Below, in pieces: positions 39,892 through 47,763 of a stretch of 64,000 nt of DNA. The translations under genes were made by a program, and so were the position numbers. Source of the stretch: Actinocatenispora rupis (GTDB taxonomy: Bacteria; Actinomycetota; Actinomycetes; Mycobacteriales; Micromonosporaceae); the NCBI RefSeq assembly GCF_016861975.1, contig NZ_BOMB01000026.1, positions 99,848-163,847 of the forward strand. Reading direction: 5' to 3'. Position 1 is the first letter of the stretch. Each line of letters begins with the position of its first letter. The notes under the pieces were generated by a model. It saw nothing but the letters and a program-made list of their open reading frames with translations. It was not told the origin of the DNA and did no database searches.

Positions 39892-41181
39892 GTGCGCAGA
39901 GCACTCGCGGTGGGCATCGCGGCGGTCGGGGCGGCGGCCCTGCTCGCCACGGCCGGATGTGGCAACTCGACGGCCGCGGCCGGTGGCAGCAAGGGGTCCG
40001 ACGGCACCGTCACGCTGCAGTGGCAGATGTGGTCGTCCGGCTCGGACGAGGCCGCGCAGCTCAAGCACCTGGCCGACCTGGTGCACCGGAAGTACCCGAA
40101 GATCCGGATCCAGCTCCAGACGACGCCCTTCAAGGACTACTTCACGAAGCTCCAGACCCAGCTCTCCGCGAACCAGGCGCCCTGCCTGGTGTCCATGCAG
40201 AGCCTGCGGCTCGGCGCGTTCACCGACAGCCTGGTACCGCTGGACGACCTCATGAAGCAGCAGGGCTTCAAGGCCGGCGAGTGGGATGCCGGCGCGCTGA
40301 AGGCGTTGCAGGACAACGGAAAGCAGCTCTCCCTGCCGATGGGCGTCGGCTCCATGCTCATGTACTACAACAAGGACGCGTTCGCCGCCGCGGGCGTACC
40401 GGAGCCGAAGCCGGGGTGGACGGTCGCCGACTTCGAGCGCGACGCGAAGGCCCTCACCTCGGGCACCAGGAAGGGCTTCGCGCTGTCGATCTCCGACCAG
40501 CACTGGCTCAGCATGGCCCTCACGTACGACGGGGCGCGGCCGGTGGACGGCAAGGGGCAGCCCACCCTCGACACCCCCGCCATGCAGAAGGCCCTCACCT
40601 GGTACTCGGGCCTCGCGAAGCGGAAGGTCGCGAGCGTGCCGGCGAGTTCGGCGGACCTGGACTGGGGTGAGAACCAGTTCGTCAGCGGCAACGCGGCGAT
40701 GGCCGCCGACGGCTTCTGGAACCTGGGTACGCACACCGGGCAGGCGAAGTTCCGGGTCGGCGTGACGACCCTGCCCGCCGGCCCCGGCGGCTCGCACACC
40801 TACAGCGCCAACTCCGGGTACGGCATCGCCAGGTCCTGCTCGTACCAGAAGGAGGCGTACCAGGCGTTGTCGGTGATCACCGGCCCGCAGGCGGCGCAGT
40901 ACCTGGCGGAGCACGGGCGGGCGCTGCCGGCGCGACTGGCGCAGCAGCCGGCGTACGAGACGTTCCTGACGAAGCAGTTCCCGAAGGGCGCGGACACGAT
41001 CCGGTCCGGGCTGGCGGCGCTGCGCGACAGCGAGCAGCAGTCCGTGCCGCTGCGTACGACGAAGAACTGGGACGAGGTCACGAAGCTGTTCGGGCAGTAC
41101 CTGATCCAGGCGTACACGGGGGCGCAGGACCCGAAGTCGACGCTCACCACGATCCAGCAGCAGGCGAAGCGCGGTGCCTGA
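39892..41181 (+). CDS. ABC sugar transporter substrate-binding lipoprotein
   Basis: 429 residues. Lipoprotein signal: MRRALAVGIAAVGAAALL with Cys23 in LATAGC. The mature part is a family 1 extracellular solute-binding protein: LQWQMWSSGSDEAAQ, LADLVHRKYPKIRI, MYYNKDAFAAAGVPEPKPGW (sugar-SBP hallmark near 165) and ANSGYGIARSC. It should capture an oligosaccharide or sugar at the outer face of the membrane. GTG 39892 has a GGAGG 6 nt upstream. The usual two permease genes and the ATPase are absent nearby; instead the next gene, overlapping by 8 nt, is a sulfatase, suggesting a sulfated or sugar-sulfate ligand. Confidence 0.94.
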   Translation: MRRALAVGIAAVGAAALLATAGCGNSTAAAGGSKGSDGTVTLQWQMWSSGSDEAAQLKHLADLVHRKYPKIRIQLQTTPFKDYFTKLQTQLSANQAPCLVSMQSLRLGAFTDSLVPLDDLMKQQGFKAGEWDAGALKALQDNGKQLSLPMGVGSMLMYYNKDAFAAAGVPEPKPGWTVADFERDAKALTSGTRKGFALSISDQHWLSMALTYDGARPVDGKGQPTLDTPAMQKALTWYSGLAKRKVASVPASSADLDWGENQFVSGNAAMAADGFWNLGTHTGQAKFRVGVTTLPAGPGGSHTYSANSGYGIARSCSYQKEAYQALSVITGPQAAQYLAEHGRALPARLAQQPAYETFLTKQFPKGADTIRSGLAALRDSEQQSVPLRTTKNWDEVTKLFGQYLIQAYTGAQDPKSTLTTIQQQAKRGA

Positions 41182-42637
41182 CCGGGACCGGCCGAACGTC
41201 GTCGTCATCGTCGCCGACGACCTCGGCTGGGGCGACCTCGGCTGCTACGGCGCCGAACGGATCCCCACGCCGAACGTCGACCGGCTCGCCGCCGAGGGTG
41301 TCCGGCTGACCGACTGCCACACCTCGTCCGCGGTCTGCACCCCCAGCCGGTACTCGATCCTCACCGGCCGGTACGCCTGGCGCGGCCCGCTCAAGCGGGA
41401 GGTACTGATGGGGCACGGTCCGGCGCTCATCGAGCCGGACCGCCCCACGCTCGCCTCCGTCCTCAAGGCCGACGGGTACGCGACGGCCGCGGTCGGCAAG
41501 TGGCACCTCGGGCTCGGCTGGCGGTGGCGGGACGGTTCGGTGCTCGACGCGTTCGCGCCCGGTACCGAGCTGGTCGCGCCGCCGGAGGTGGACTTCGGGG
41601 CCGACGTGGACTACACCGCGCCGTTCGCCGGCGGGCCCACCGAACTCGGCTTCGACCGGTTCTTCGGCATCGCAGGTTCGCTCGACATGCCGCCGTACTG
41701 CTTCCTCGACCAGGACCGTACGGTTGGCGTCCCGGACCGCGCGAAGCCCGAGTACGTGACGTCGCAGCGGCCGGGGCTGACCGTCGACGGCTGGCGGGAC
41801 GACGAGGTCGACGTCCGCTTCACCCGCGAGGCGTGCGGCTGGCTGCGCGAGGTCGCCGACCGCCCCTTCCTCCTGTACCTGACGCCCGCGGCGCCGCACC
41901 GGCCGTGCGTACCGCCGGAGTTCGTGCGGGGGCGGACCGGGCTCGGTGACCGGGCCGACGCGGTCTGCCTGGTCGACTGGATGGTCGGCGAGGTCGTCCG
42001 CACCCTCGCCGAGACCGGCGTACTCGACCGCACGCTCGTCATGGTGACCAGCGACAACGGTGCCCCGACCTGCTTCCCCGAGGACGGCGACGTGGTCACG
42101 CACCGGCCGAACGGACCGTGGCGCGGCCAGAAGGCCGACATCTGGGAGGGCGGCCACCGCGCCCCGTTCGTCGCCCGCTGGCCCGGCCACATCCCCGCCG
42201 GTACGCGGGCCGGCGGCGCGGTCTGCCTCACCGACCTGCTGCCGACCGTGGCCGCGGCGACCGGCGCGCCCGTACCGGCGGGTGCGGCCGAGGACGGCAT
42301 CGACCTGCTGCCGCTGCTCACCGGTACGGGCGGGGTACCGGCGGACCGGCCGGTGGTGCACCACAGCTGGCTCGGCTGGTTCGCCGTCCGGTACGGGCCG
42401 TGGAAGGCGGTGTTCGGCCGCGGCTCCGGCGGGTTCACCGACCCGGTCGGGACACCGAGTACGGCCGACGCCCCGGACGGCCAGCTCTACGACGTGACCG
42501 CCGACCCGGCCGAGTCGTACGACCTGTGGGCGGAGCGGCCGGACGTGGTGGCCGAGCTGTACCGGGTGCTGCGCGACACCGTGGCCGACCCGGCGCACGG
42601 CCTACCGTTCGACCTGCCCCTCGCCGTACCGCGGTAG
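41174..42637 (+). CDS. Arylsulfatase-type sulfatase
   Basis: 487 residues. It starts RPNVVVIVADDLGWGDLGCY (calcium Asp15 and Asp16), with the formylglycine motif CTPSR (Cys55) in SSAVCTPSRYSILTGRY, the GKWHLG His/Lys site near 113, and TSDNGAP (metal Asp-Asn) near 295. Cys55 must be converted to formylglycine by a formylglycine-generating enzyme, which is not in the window. No signal peptide is present, so it is probably cytoplasmic, acting on imported sulfate esters. GTG 41174 overlaps the SBP stop by 8 nt. SBP plus cytoplasmic sulfatase implies the substrate is taken up first. Confidence 0.94.
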   Translation: MPDRDRPNVVVIVADDLGWGDLGCYGAERIPTPNVDRLAAEGVRLTDCHTSSAVCTPSRYSILTGRYAWRGPLKREVLMGHGPALIEPDRPTLASVLKADGYATAAVGKWHLGLGWRWRDGSVLDAFAPGTELVAPPEVDFGADVDYTAPFAGGPTELGFDRFFGIAGSLDMPPYCFLDQDRTVGVPDRAKPEYVTSQRPGLTVDGWRDDEVDVRFTREACGWLREVADRPFLLYLTPAAPHRPCVPPEFVRGRTGLGDRADAVCLVDWMVGEVVRTLAETGVLDRTLVMVTSDNGAPTCFPEDGDVVTHRPNGPWRGQKADIWEGGHRAPFVARWPGHIPAGTRAGGAVCLTDLLPTVAAATGAPVPAGAAEDGIDLLPLLTGTGGVPADRPVVHHSWLGWFAVRYGPWKAVFGRGSGGFTDPVGTPSTADAPDGQLYDVTADPAESYDLWAERPDVVAELYRVLRDTVADPAHGLPFDLPLAVPR

Positions 42638-42755
42638 CCGGGTACGGGAGGGTGCCGGGCCGGGCGGGTCCGTGGCCGGGGTGCCGGCCGGCGGCGGGTG
42701 GCGGATTCGCCCGGCGGAAATGAACCGGACTCGTGTCCGGGTGCGCCGGGAAAGA

Positions 42756-42800
42756 ATTCACGAAACGCGGTCCGGAGTGTCCACCCGCGCTGTCGTGAAT
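42756..42800. repeat. Nested inverted repeat in a relatively AT-rich spacer
   Basis: Outer arms ATTCACGA (42756-42763) and TCGTGAAT (42793-42800); an inner CGCGG...CCGCG pair can extend it. It may end the sulfatase transcript. Apart from this and the next promoter, I see nothing in 42638-42993. Confidence 0.45.
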
Positions 42801-42907
42801 CATATTCGTCCGCCATCACCAGGCATGATCACGGCATGTCCCCGGCGCTTCACCGATGCTCGTCGATAGGCCGCTGACCTGGGCATTCCATGGTCCGACG
42901 GGGACTC

Positions 42908-42957
42908 TTGACGGCACCAACGCCGCTCGGCACACTGGCCCGATCGGGCGCCCGATC
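42908..42957 (+). promoter_or_regulatory. Promoter with 16-bp palindrome for the 84-aa protein gene
   Basis: -35 TTGACG (42908-42913), 17-bp spacer, weak -10 CACACT (42931-42936). A perfect palindrome GATCGGGC/GCCCGATC lies at 42942-42957, exactly over the expected start of transcription, so it may be an operator or a 5' stem. Confidence 0.5.
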
Positions 42958-42993
42958 CGTTTGCACGCAGGGAAATCAGAGGAGTACTCAGAC

Positions 42994-43248
42994 ATGAGTC
43001 TTGGTGGAATTCTTCCGCTCGACAACCTCGGTGACGCGACGCACGCGTCGGTCGCCGTCGACGGTCCGGTACAGGGGGCGGGCGGGCTCGACCTGGCCGG
43101 CGTGTCGGGCGGTGCCGTTCATGCGGGTCCGTTGACGGTCGGGGGCGGCGCGTCCCTGGCCGACCCGGGCGCGTCGGTCGGCGTCTCCGGTGTGCACGGC
43201 CTGGTCCCCGACAGCGTCGGTGGCAACACCGGCCTGACCCTCGGGTAG
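42994..43248 (+). CDS. 84-aa Gly/Val/Ala-rich protein of unusual composition
   Basis: ATG 42994 follows GAGGAG (9-10 nt). The product, starting MSLGGILPLDNLGDATHASV and ending PDSVGGNTGLTLG, has no Lys, Arg, Glu, Cys, Phe, Trp or Tyr. It is about 26% Gly with alternating small and hydrophobic residues (LDLAGVSGGAVHAG), and its only charges are Asp and a few His. No signal peptide is visible. The pattern suggests a beta-rich, self-assembling or repeat-like fold; I do not recognise a family. It has its own promoter and a clear terminator at 43415. Confidence 0.7.
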   Translation: MSLGGILPLDNLGDATHASVAVDGPVQGAGGLDLAGVSGGAVHAGPLTVGGGASLADPGASVGVSGVHGLVPDSVGGNTGLTLG

Positions 43249-43414
43249 ATCGGCCCTGCCTGCCGCCTCGACCGGCCGGTTCCGCGACCCCCGCGCGCCC
43301 GGCCGGTCGGGGCCCGGCCGTCAGGTGGCTCCTGCGGTCCGGATCCCGTACGAGGCGGCCCCGGGCACGGTACGGGTCTCTGCCCCGACCGTGTCCCGGT
43401 CCGTACGACCCCGC

Positions 43415-43441
43415 AAGGCCCGCCGCACCCCGGCGGGCCTT
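43415..43441. terminator. Hairpin after the 84-aa protein gene
   Basis: Arms AAGGCCCGCCG (43415-43425) and CGGCGGGCCTT (43431-43441), 11 bp, loop CACCC. Classic short-loop GC terminator with A at the base and T at the end. Confidence 0.8.
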
Positions 43442-43500
43442 CGTACTGTCCGGAGTGGACGGTGGTGACGCTGCGGGTGACGGTGCCCACGACTCGTGGT

Positions 43501-43530
43501 CGTTAGCCAAGGTAATGAGCTAGGCTAACG
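43501..43530 (+). promoter_or_regulatory. MarR-type operator dyad
   Basis: Inverted repeat CGTTAGCC (43501-43508) and GGCTAACG (43523-43530), 14-bp spacer. A -10-like TAGGCT (43521-43526) lies within the right arm, so a bound repressor would block polymerase. Transcription would start near 43533, at or beside the GTG at 43535. Confidence 0.65.
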
Positions 43531-43588
43531 AACCGTGACGGCCCGGCCGACCACTCCGATTCCGCCCGGCACGTGTCATCCTGGGGGC

Positions 43589-44047
43589 ATGACACGTGGA
43601 GGGGCGGGATCCGCCGCCAAGCGCGTTTCCTCGGCGCAGCTCGCCGCGACCATGCGGGGAGCGATCACCCGGCTCAACCGCCGGCTGCGTCGGGCCCGCC
43701 CGGTCAGCGAGCTCACCCAGAGCCAGTTGTCCGCCCTGACCAGCCTGGAGCTGGCCGGTGCGCTGACTCCGAAGGAGCTCGCCGACGCCGAGCGGGTGCA
43801 ACCGCCGTCCGTGACCCGGACGGTCGCGGCGTTGGAGGGGCGTGGCCTGGTGCAGCGCACACCACACCCGACCGACGGGCGGCAGGTCATCCTGGCCCCG
43901 ACGGAGCAGGGACGGGAGATCGTCCTCACGGACCGCAAGGCCCGGGACGCCTGGCTGGCCCAACGGCTGGCCGAGCTGAGCCCGGACGATCGCGACACCC
44001 TCCGTCGCGCCGCGTCGATCCTGGAGCGCATCGCCCGCGCCGAATAG
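43589..44047 (+). CDS. MarR family transcriptional regulator
   Basis: 152 residues from ATG 43589. MarR fold: helix LAATMRGAITRLNRRLRR, winged helix LTPKELADAERVQPPSVTRT, recognition and wing VAALEGRGLVQRTPHPTDGR (the conserved DxR wing), C-terminal dimer helices. A leaderless start at GTG 43535 (adding 18 residues) is possible because it lies at the predicted transcription start. The dyad at 43501-43530 is the likely autoregulatory site. The MFS gene follows by 73 bp on the same strand and is the probable target. Confidence 0.92.
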   Translation: MTRGGAGSAAKRVSSAQLAATMRGAITRLNRRLRRARPVSELTQSQLSALTSLELAGALTPKELADAERVQPPSVTRTVAALEGRGLVQRTPHPTDGRQVILAPTEQGREIVLTDRKARDAWLAQRLAELSPDDRDTLRRAASILERIARAE

Positions 44048-44120
44048 CGGTGGCGTCGCCGGTCGGACCGTCCACGGGACCGTACGACCGACGACGAGCC
44101 AGGAGGCGACCCCCCGCCGT

Positions 44121-45434
44121 ATGAGCGGATCATTAGCGCGCACCTTCCGATCCCTGCACGTCCGCAACTACCGGCTCTTCGCCACCGGCCAGGTGGTGTC
44201 GCTGGTCGGCAACTGGATGCAGTTCACCGCCCAGGACTGGACGGTGCTGCACCTGTCGAACAACTCCGGCAGCGCGCTGGGCTGGGTCACCGCCCTCCAG
44301 TTCCTGCCGGTCGTCCTCCTCACCCTGTACGGCGGGAAGCTCGCCGACCGGTACGACAAGCGCACCCTGCTGCTGTGCACGAACGTCGGCGCCGGGCTCG
44401 TCGCGGCCTCGCTCGGCCTGCTCACCGTCACCGGGCAGATCCAGCTCTGGCACGTGTTCGTGCTGTCCGCCTGCCTCGGTACGGTGAACGCGATCGACAA
44501 CCCGGCGCGGCAGGCGTTCGTGTCCGAGATGGTCGGCCCGGACCTGCTGCCGAACGCGATCTCGCTCAACGGAGCCATCTTCAACGCCGCGCGGATCATC
44601 GGCCCGGCGGTCGCGGGTGTCGCCCTGTCGCTCATCGGTACGGGTCCGGTGTTCCTGCTCAACTGCGTCACGTACGCGGCGACGTTCGTGGCGCTGACCC
44701 TGATGGACCCGGCCGACCTGCACCGCTCCGTGGTACGCCGGGGCCGGGACGCCCGGATCGTCGACGGCGTCCGGTACGCGACGCGCCGGCCGGACCTGTT
44801 GCTGCCGATGGCGGTGATGCTGGTGATCGGCGCGCTCGGGTTCAACTTCCAGCTCACGCTGGCGCTGGTGTCGAAGACGGTGTTCCACCGCGGCGCGGCG
44901 TCGTTCGGGCTGCTCACCACGATGCTGGCGGTGGGTGCGCTGGCCGGTGCGCTGGCGTCGAGCCGGCGCGCGGGGCGGCCCTCGGCGTACACGGTGATCG
45001 TGGCGGCGTTCGGTTTCGGGGTGTTCGAGACGCTGGCGGCGTTCGCGCCGAGCTACGTCGCGGAGGCCGGTCTGCTCGTCCTGACCGGGTTCTTCATGAT
45101 CTTCCTGGCCCAGGCGGCGAACCAGCGGATCCAGCTCGGCGTCGGCGAGGCGTACCGGGGCCGGGTGATGGCGCTGTACGTGCTGGTCTTCCAGGGCTCG
45201 ACGCCGGTGTTCGCGCCGCTGCTCGGCTGGCTGGCCCAGCACCTGGGCGCCCGGTCGAGCCTGTGGATCGGCGGTGTCGCGTCGATCCTGGCGGCCGGCG
45301 CGGTGCTGGCGTACCGCTCGTACCGGCGGGACGTGCGGGTGCGGGTGCACGCGCGACCGCGGCCGCACGTACACCTGGTCGAGTCGGCGGGCGATCTGCG
45401 CATCCCCGCCGGCCGGGCCCGGATCGCGCGCTGA
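44121..45434 (+). CDS. MFS exporter (EntS-like)
   Basis: 437 residues, about 12 helices. It has the MFS_3/EntS pattern: RSLHVRNYRLFATGQVVSLVG at the start, GKLADRYDKRTLLL loop, AIDNPARQAFVSEMVG near 125, RIIGPAVAGVAL, and AFVSE/NQRIQLGVGEAYRGRVM near 335. Such proteins export siderophores or drugs. It lies 73 bp after the MarR gene, so a repressor-exporter unit is likely. The C-terminal tail is basic (RVRVHARPRPHVHL). Substrate unknown. Confidence 0.93.
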   Translation: MSGSLARTFRSLHVRNYRLFATGQVVSLVGNWMQFTAQDWTVLHLSNNSGSALGWVTALQFLPVVLLTLYGGKLADRYDKRTLLLCTNVGAGLVAASLGLLTVTGQIQLWHVFVLSACLGTVNAIDNPARQAFVSEMVGPDLLPNAISLNGAIFNAARIIGPAVAGVALSLIGTGPVFLLNCVTYAATFVALTLMDPADLHRSVVRRGRDARIVDGVRYATRRPDLLLPMAVMLVIGALGFNFQLTLALVSKTVFHRGAASFGLLTTMLAVGALAGALASSRRAGRPSAYTVIVAAFGFGVFETLAAFAPSYVAEAGLLVLTGFFMIFLAQAANQRIQLGVGEAYRGRVMALYVLVFQGSTPVFAPLLGWLAQHLGARSSLWIGGVASILAAGAVLAYRSYRRDVRVRVHARPRPHVHLVESAGDLRIPAGRARIAR

Positions 45435-45464
45435 CTGTCGGTGGCGTGTGCCAGGGTGGTCGCC

Positions 45465-46214
45465 ATGGAGACGAGTCGATTTCGGGAGTGTCTGGCCGCG
45501 GACGCCGCCCGGCTGCGTGCGGTCGCGGCCGGGCGGCTCGACGCCGCGGTGCCGAGCTGCCCCGGCTGGACGGTGCAGGACCTGGTGCGTCACGTCGCGC
45601 AGGTGTACCTGCACAAGGTGCGGTGCATGGAGCTGGGCCGGGCGCCGGAGGACTGGCCGCCGGACCACTCGCGGGTGGAGCCGCTGGCGCTGTTCGACGG
45701 TGCGCTGGCCGAGCTGACGGCCGCGTTCGACGCGCGGTCCACCACCGACCCCACCTTCACCTGGTACGGGCCGGATCAGACGGTCGGGTTCTGGCTGCGG
45801 CGGATGGCGCAGGAGACGGCGGTGCACCGGGTCGACGCGGAGCTGGCGGCCGGCGCGGTCACCCCGGTCGCCGACGACCTGGCCCTGGACGGCATCGACG
45901 AGGTGCTGCGGATCTTCCTCGGCTGGGGCACCCGGGAGTACGTGCACGTGCCGGAGGTTGCCGCGCTGCTCGCCGAGGCCGACGGGCGTGCCGTCGAGGT
46001 GCGGTCGGGGGCGGTGTCGTTCCTGCTCCGGCCGGGGCCGGACGGGGTGGCGGTGTCCGACGGGGGCGGTTCGGCGGCCGCGACGGTCAGCGGTGACCCG
46101 TCCCCGCTGCTGCTCTGGCTGTGGAACCGCGCCGACGCCGACGCCGTGCGTACGGCGGGGGATCCGGCGTTGGTGGGGTACCTGCGGCGGCTGATGGCCG
46201 ACGCGACCGAGTAA
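45465..46214 (+). CDS. Maleylpyruvate isomerase-family (mycothiol-dependent DinB fold) protein
   Basis: 249 residues. The N-terminal DinB-like four-helix domain has PSCPGWTVQDLVRHVAQVYLHK (first metal His) and WLRRMAQETAVHRVDAE (the second and third site, HRxD) near 120. A C-terminal SCP2-like sterol-carrier domain follows (LRPGPDGVAVSDGG...DPSPLLLWLWNR). This is the mycothiol-using maleylpyruvate isomerase family, found where mycothiol replaces glutathione. ATG 45465 is used. The substrate is not known; most family members are not isomerases of maleylpyruvate. Confidence 0.92.
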   Translation: METSRFRECLAADAARLRAVAAGRLDAAVPSCPGWTVQDLVRHVAQVYLHKVRCMELGRAPEDWPPDHSRVEPLALFDGALAELTAAFDARSTTDPTFTWYGPDQTVGFWLRRMAQETAVHRVDAELAAGAVTPVADDLALDGIDEVLRIFLGWGTREYVHVPEVAALLAEADGRAVEVRSGAVSFLLRPGPDGVAVSDGGGSAAATVSGDPSPLLLWLWNRADADAVRTAGDPALVGYLRRLMADATE

Positions 46215-46357
46215 TCCGTGGCCATGGCCGCCGCCCGCTCACTAGGCTGGAACGCGACTCCCCAACGTGCTGGTGATTGCTCCGACCCGGCCATTCCGCC
46301 GGTTCGACCACGGACCAGCGGCCCGTGGCACCGCGGTCGGAGCGGTGGGCGGATTCG

Positions 46358-46681
46358 ATGGGACTGCTGTCCAGATGGTTCGCACGGGCGGGGCGCCGTC
46401 GCCCCGACGTTCCCGCACGTCCGTCGATCGAGCGGCTGGCCGCCGACCTGCGACGGCTGTCCGCCGATCTGCAGTCGACCGTGCCCCGGTCCGCGATCCG
46501 GCAGCGAGCCGTCGTCTGGGCGTACGAGCAGACCCTGCGCGACGCGTGCGACGCTCTGTCCGTGGCGTACGAGTTGGAGGGTTTGGGCGGGTTGACGCGT
46601 GAGCTGGAGTGCGCCCGGATGGAAGCCGAGCTGCAGGCCGCCGGGCTGTGCACGCGCCACCCCGCCGGGCGGCGGCGGTGA
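46358..46681 (+). CDS. Small helical protein, unknown
   Basis: 107 residues from ATG 46358. A short amphipathic start MGLLSRWFARAGRRRP is followed by three helices (SIERLAADLRRLSADLQS, AIRQRAVVWAYEQTLRDACDAL, LTRELECARMEAELQAAG). Basic C-terminal tail. Family not recognised; it looks like a small coiled-coil or regulatory protein. Its stop overlaps the thpR GTG by 4 nt, so the two are co-translated. Confidence 0.75.
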   Translation: MGLLSRWFARAGRRRPDVPARPSIERLAADLRRLSADLQSTVPRSAIRQRAVVWAYEQTLRDACDALSVAYELEGLGGLTRELECARMEAELQAAGLCTRHPAGRRR

Positions 46682-47337
46682 GCCGTCGGCGGCGCCCGGC
46701 GTCGCGCCGTCCGGCCGACGTACGCCCGTCCGCGGACGCCGGTCGCGCGGGCTCCGACGGGCCGACCGCCCGGCTGTTCGTCGCGGTCGTACCGCCGGCG
46801 GAGGCGTTGGCGGAGCTGGGCGCCGTGGTCGACGGGCTCGCCACGTACCGGTCGGGTGCGCGGCCGACGGCGCGGTCCCGCTGGCACATCACCGTCGCGT
46901 TCCTCGGCGAGGTGGCCCAGGAACGCATCCCGGACGCGACCGACGCGCTGGCCGACGCCGCCGCCCGCGCCCTTCCGGTACGGCTGCGTCTCGCCGGCGG
47001 CGGCCGCTTCGGGCGCGGCCGCTTCGCCGTACTGTGGGCCGGCGTGGACGGTGCCGGCGACGGCGATCTCGCGTCGTTCGGTGGGCTGGCCCGGTCGGTA
47101 CGGCGGGAGCTGCGCCGGGCGCGCCTGCCGTACGACGACAAGCCGTTCCGGCCACACCTGACGCTGGCCCGGCCGGGTGACCGGATCGACCGCGGGGAGC
47201 TGGCGGACGACGTCGACCGGCTCCGGTCGTACGCGGGGACGCCGTTCCCGGTGGACCAGGTCTGGCTCTACCGCAGCCAACTGGGCCCGCATCCGGTGCA
47301 CACGCCGCTGGCGCACTGGCCGCTCGGCCCCGCCTGA
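46678..47337 (+). CDS. thpR: RNA 2',3'-cyclic phosphodiesterase
   Basis: 219 residues. A disordered basic lead (1-28) precedes the 2H phosphoesterase core: ARLFVAVVPPAEALAEL, first catalytic motif HITVAFLG (HxTxxFLG) near residue 67, second motif HLTLARP (HxTLAR) near 160. ThpR (LigT) hydrolyses 2',3'-cyclic phosphate ends of RNA. GTG 46678 overlaps the preceding stop (GTGA). The 2H spacing and length fit the family. Confidence 0.93.
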   Translation: MSRRRRPASRRPADVRPSADAGRAGSDGPTARLFVAVVPPAEALAELGAVVDGLATYRSGARPTARSRWHITVAFLGEVAQERIPDATDALADAAARALPVRLRLAGGGRFGRGRFAVLWAGVDGAGDGDLASFGGLARSVRRELRRARLPYDDKPFRPHLTLARPGDRIDRGELADDVDRLRSYAGTPFPVDQVWLYRSQLGPHPVHTPLAHWPLGPA

Positions 47338-47395
47338 TCCCGCCGTACGTCGCGCGCCCGGCTGTCCGTTGTCGTGGGCGCACTAGGTTGTGGTG

Positions 47396-47407
47396 CGATC
47401 TAGATCG
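47396..47407 (+). promoter_or_regulatory. 12-bp palindrome upstream of the PadR gene
   Basis: Perfect CGATCTAGATCG, flanked by GTGGTG on the left and TGGTGC on the right. It lies 20 bp before ATG 47428, so a bound regulator would block initiation. It fits a PadR autoregulatory operator by position. Confidence 0.55.
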
Positions 47408-47427
47408 TGGTGCTAGCGTACCGGGGC

Positions 47428-47763
47428 ATGGACGCGGACCGGCGGGCGCAGTGGCTGCGCGGGGTGCTCGACCTGTGCGTGCTCGGCCTGCTCGACAGCG
47501 GCGAGTCGTACGGGTACGAGCTGGCTCAGGCGCTCGGCGACGCCGGGCTCGGGCAGATCCGCGGCGGCACGCTCTATCCCGTACTGCTGCGGTTGCAGCG
47601 CGCCGGCCTGGTCACGACCCGCTGGCACGGCGGCGACACCGGCCCGGCCCGCAAGTACTACCGGCTCAGCGCGGCGGGGCGCGCGGCGCTCACCCAGGCG
47701 TCCGCCGACTGGTCGGCGTTCACGGGTTCGGTGCGGACGACTCTGCGACAGGAGGAGCGGTGA
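47428..47763 (+). CDS. PadR family transcriptional regulator
   Basis: 111 residues from ATG 47428. PadR winged helix: WLRGVLDLCVLGLLDSGESY, GYELAQALGDAGLG, IRGGTLYPVLLRLQRAGLV (recognition helix), then the wing ARKYYRLSAAGRAAL. An earlier GTG at 47407 lies inside the palindrome and is less likely. Its stop overlaps the ABC ATPase GTG, so regulator, ATPase and permease form a translationally coupled operon. Confidence 0.93.
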   Translation: MDADRRAQWLRGVLDLCVLGLLDSGESYGYELAQALGDAGLGQIRGGTLYPVLLRLQRAGLVTTRWHGGDTGPARKYYRLSAAGRAALTQASADWSAFTGSVRTTLRQEER

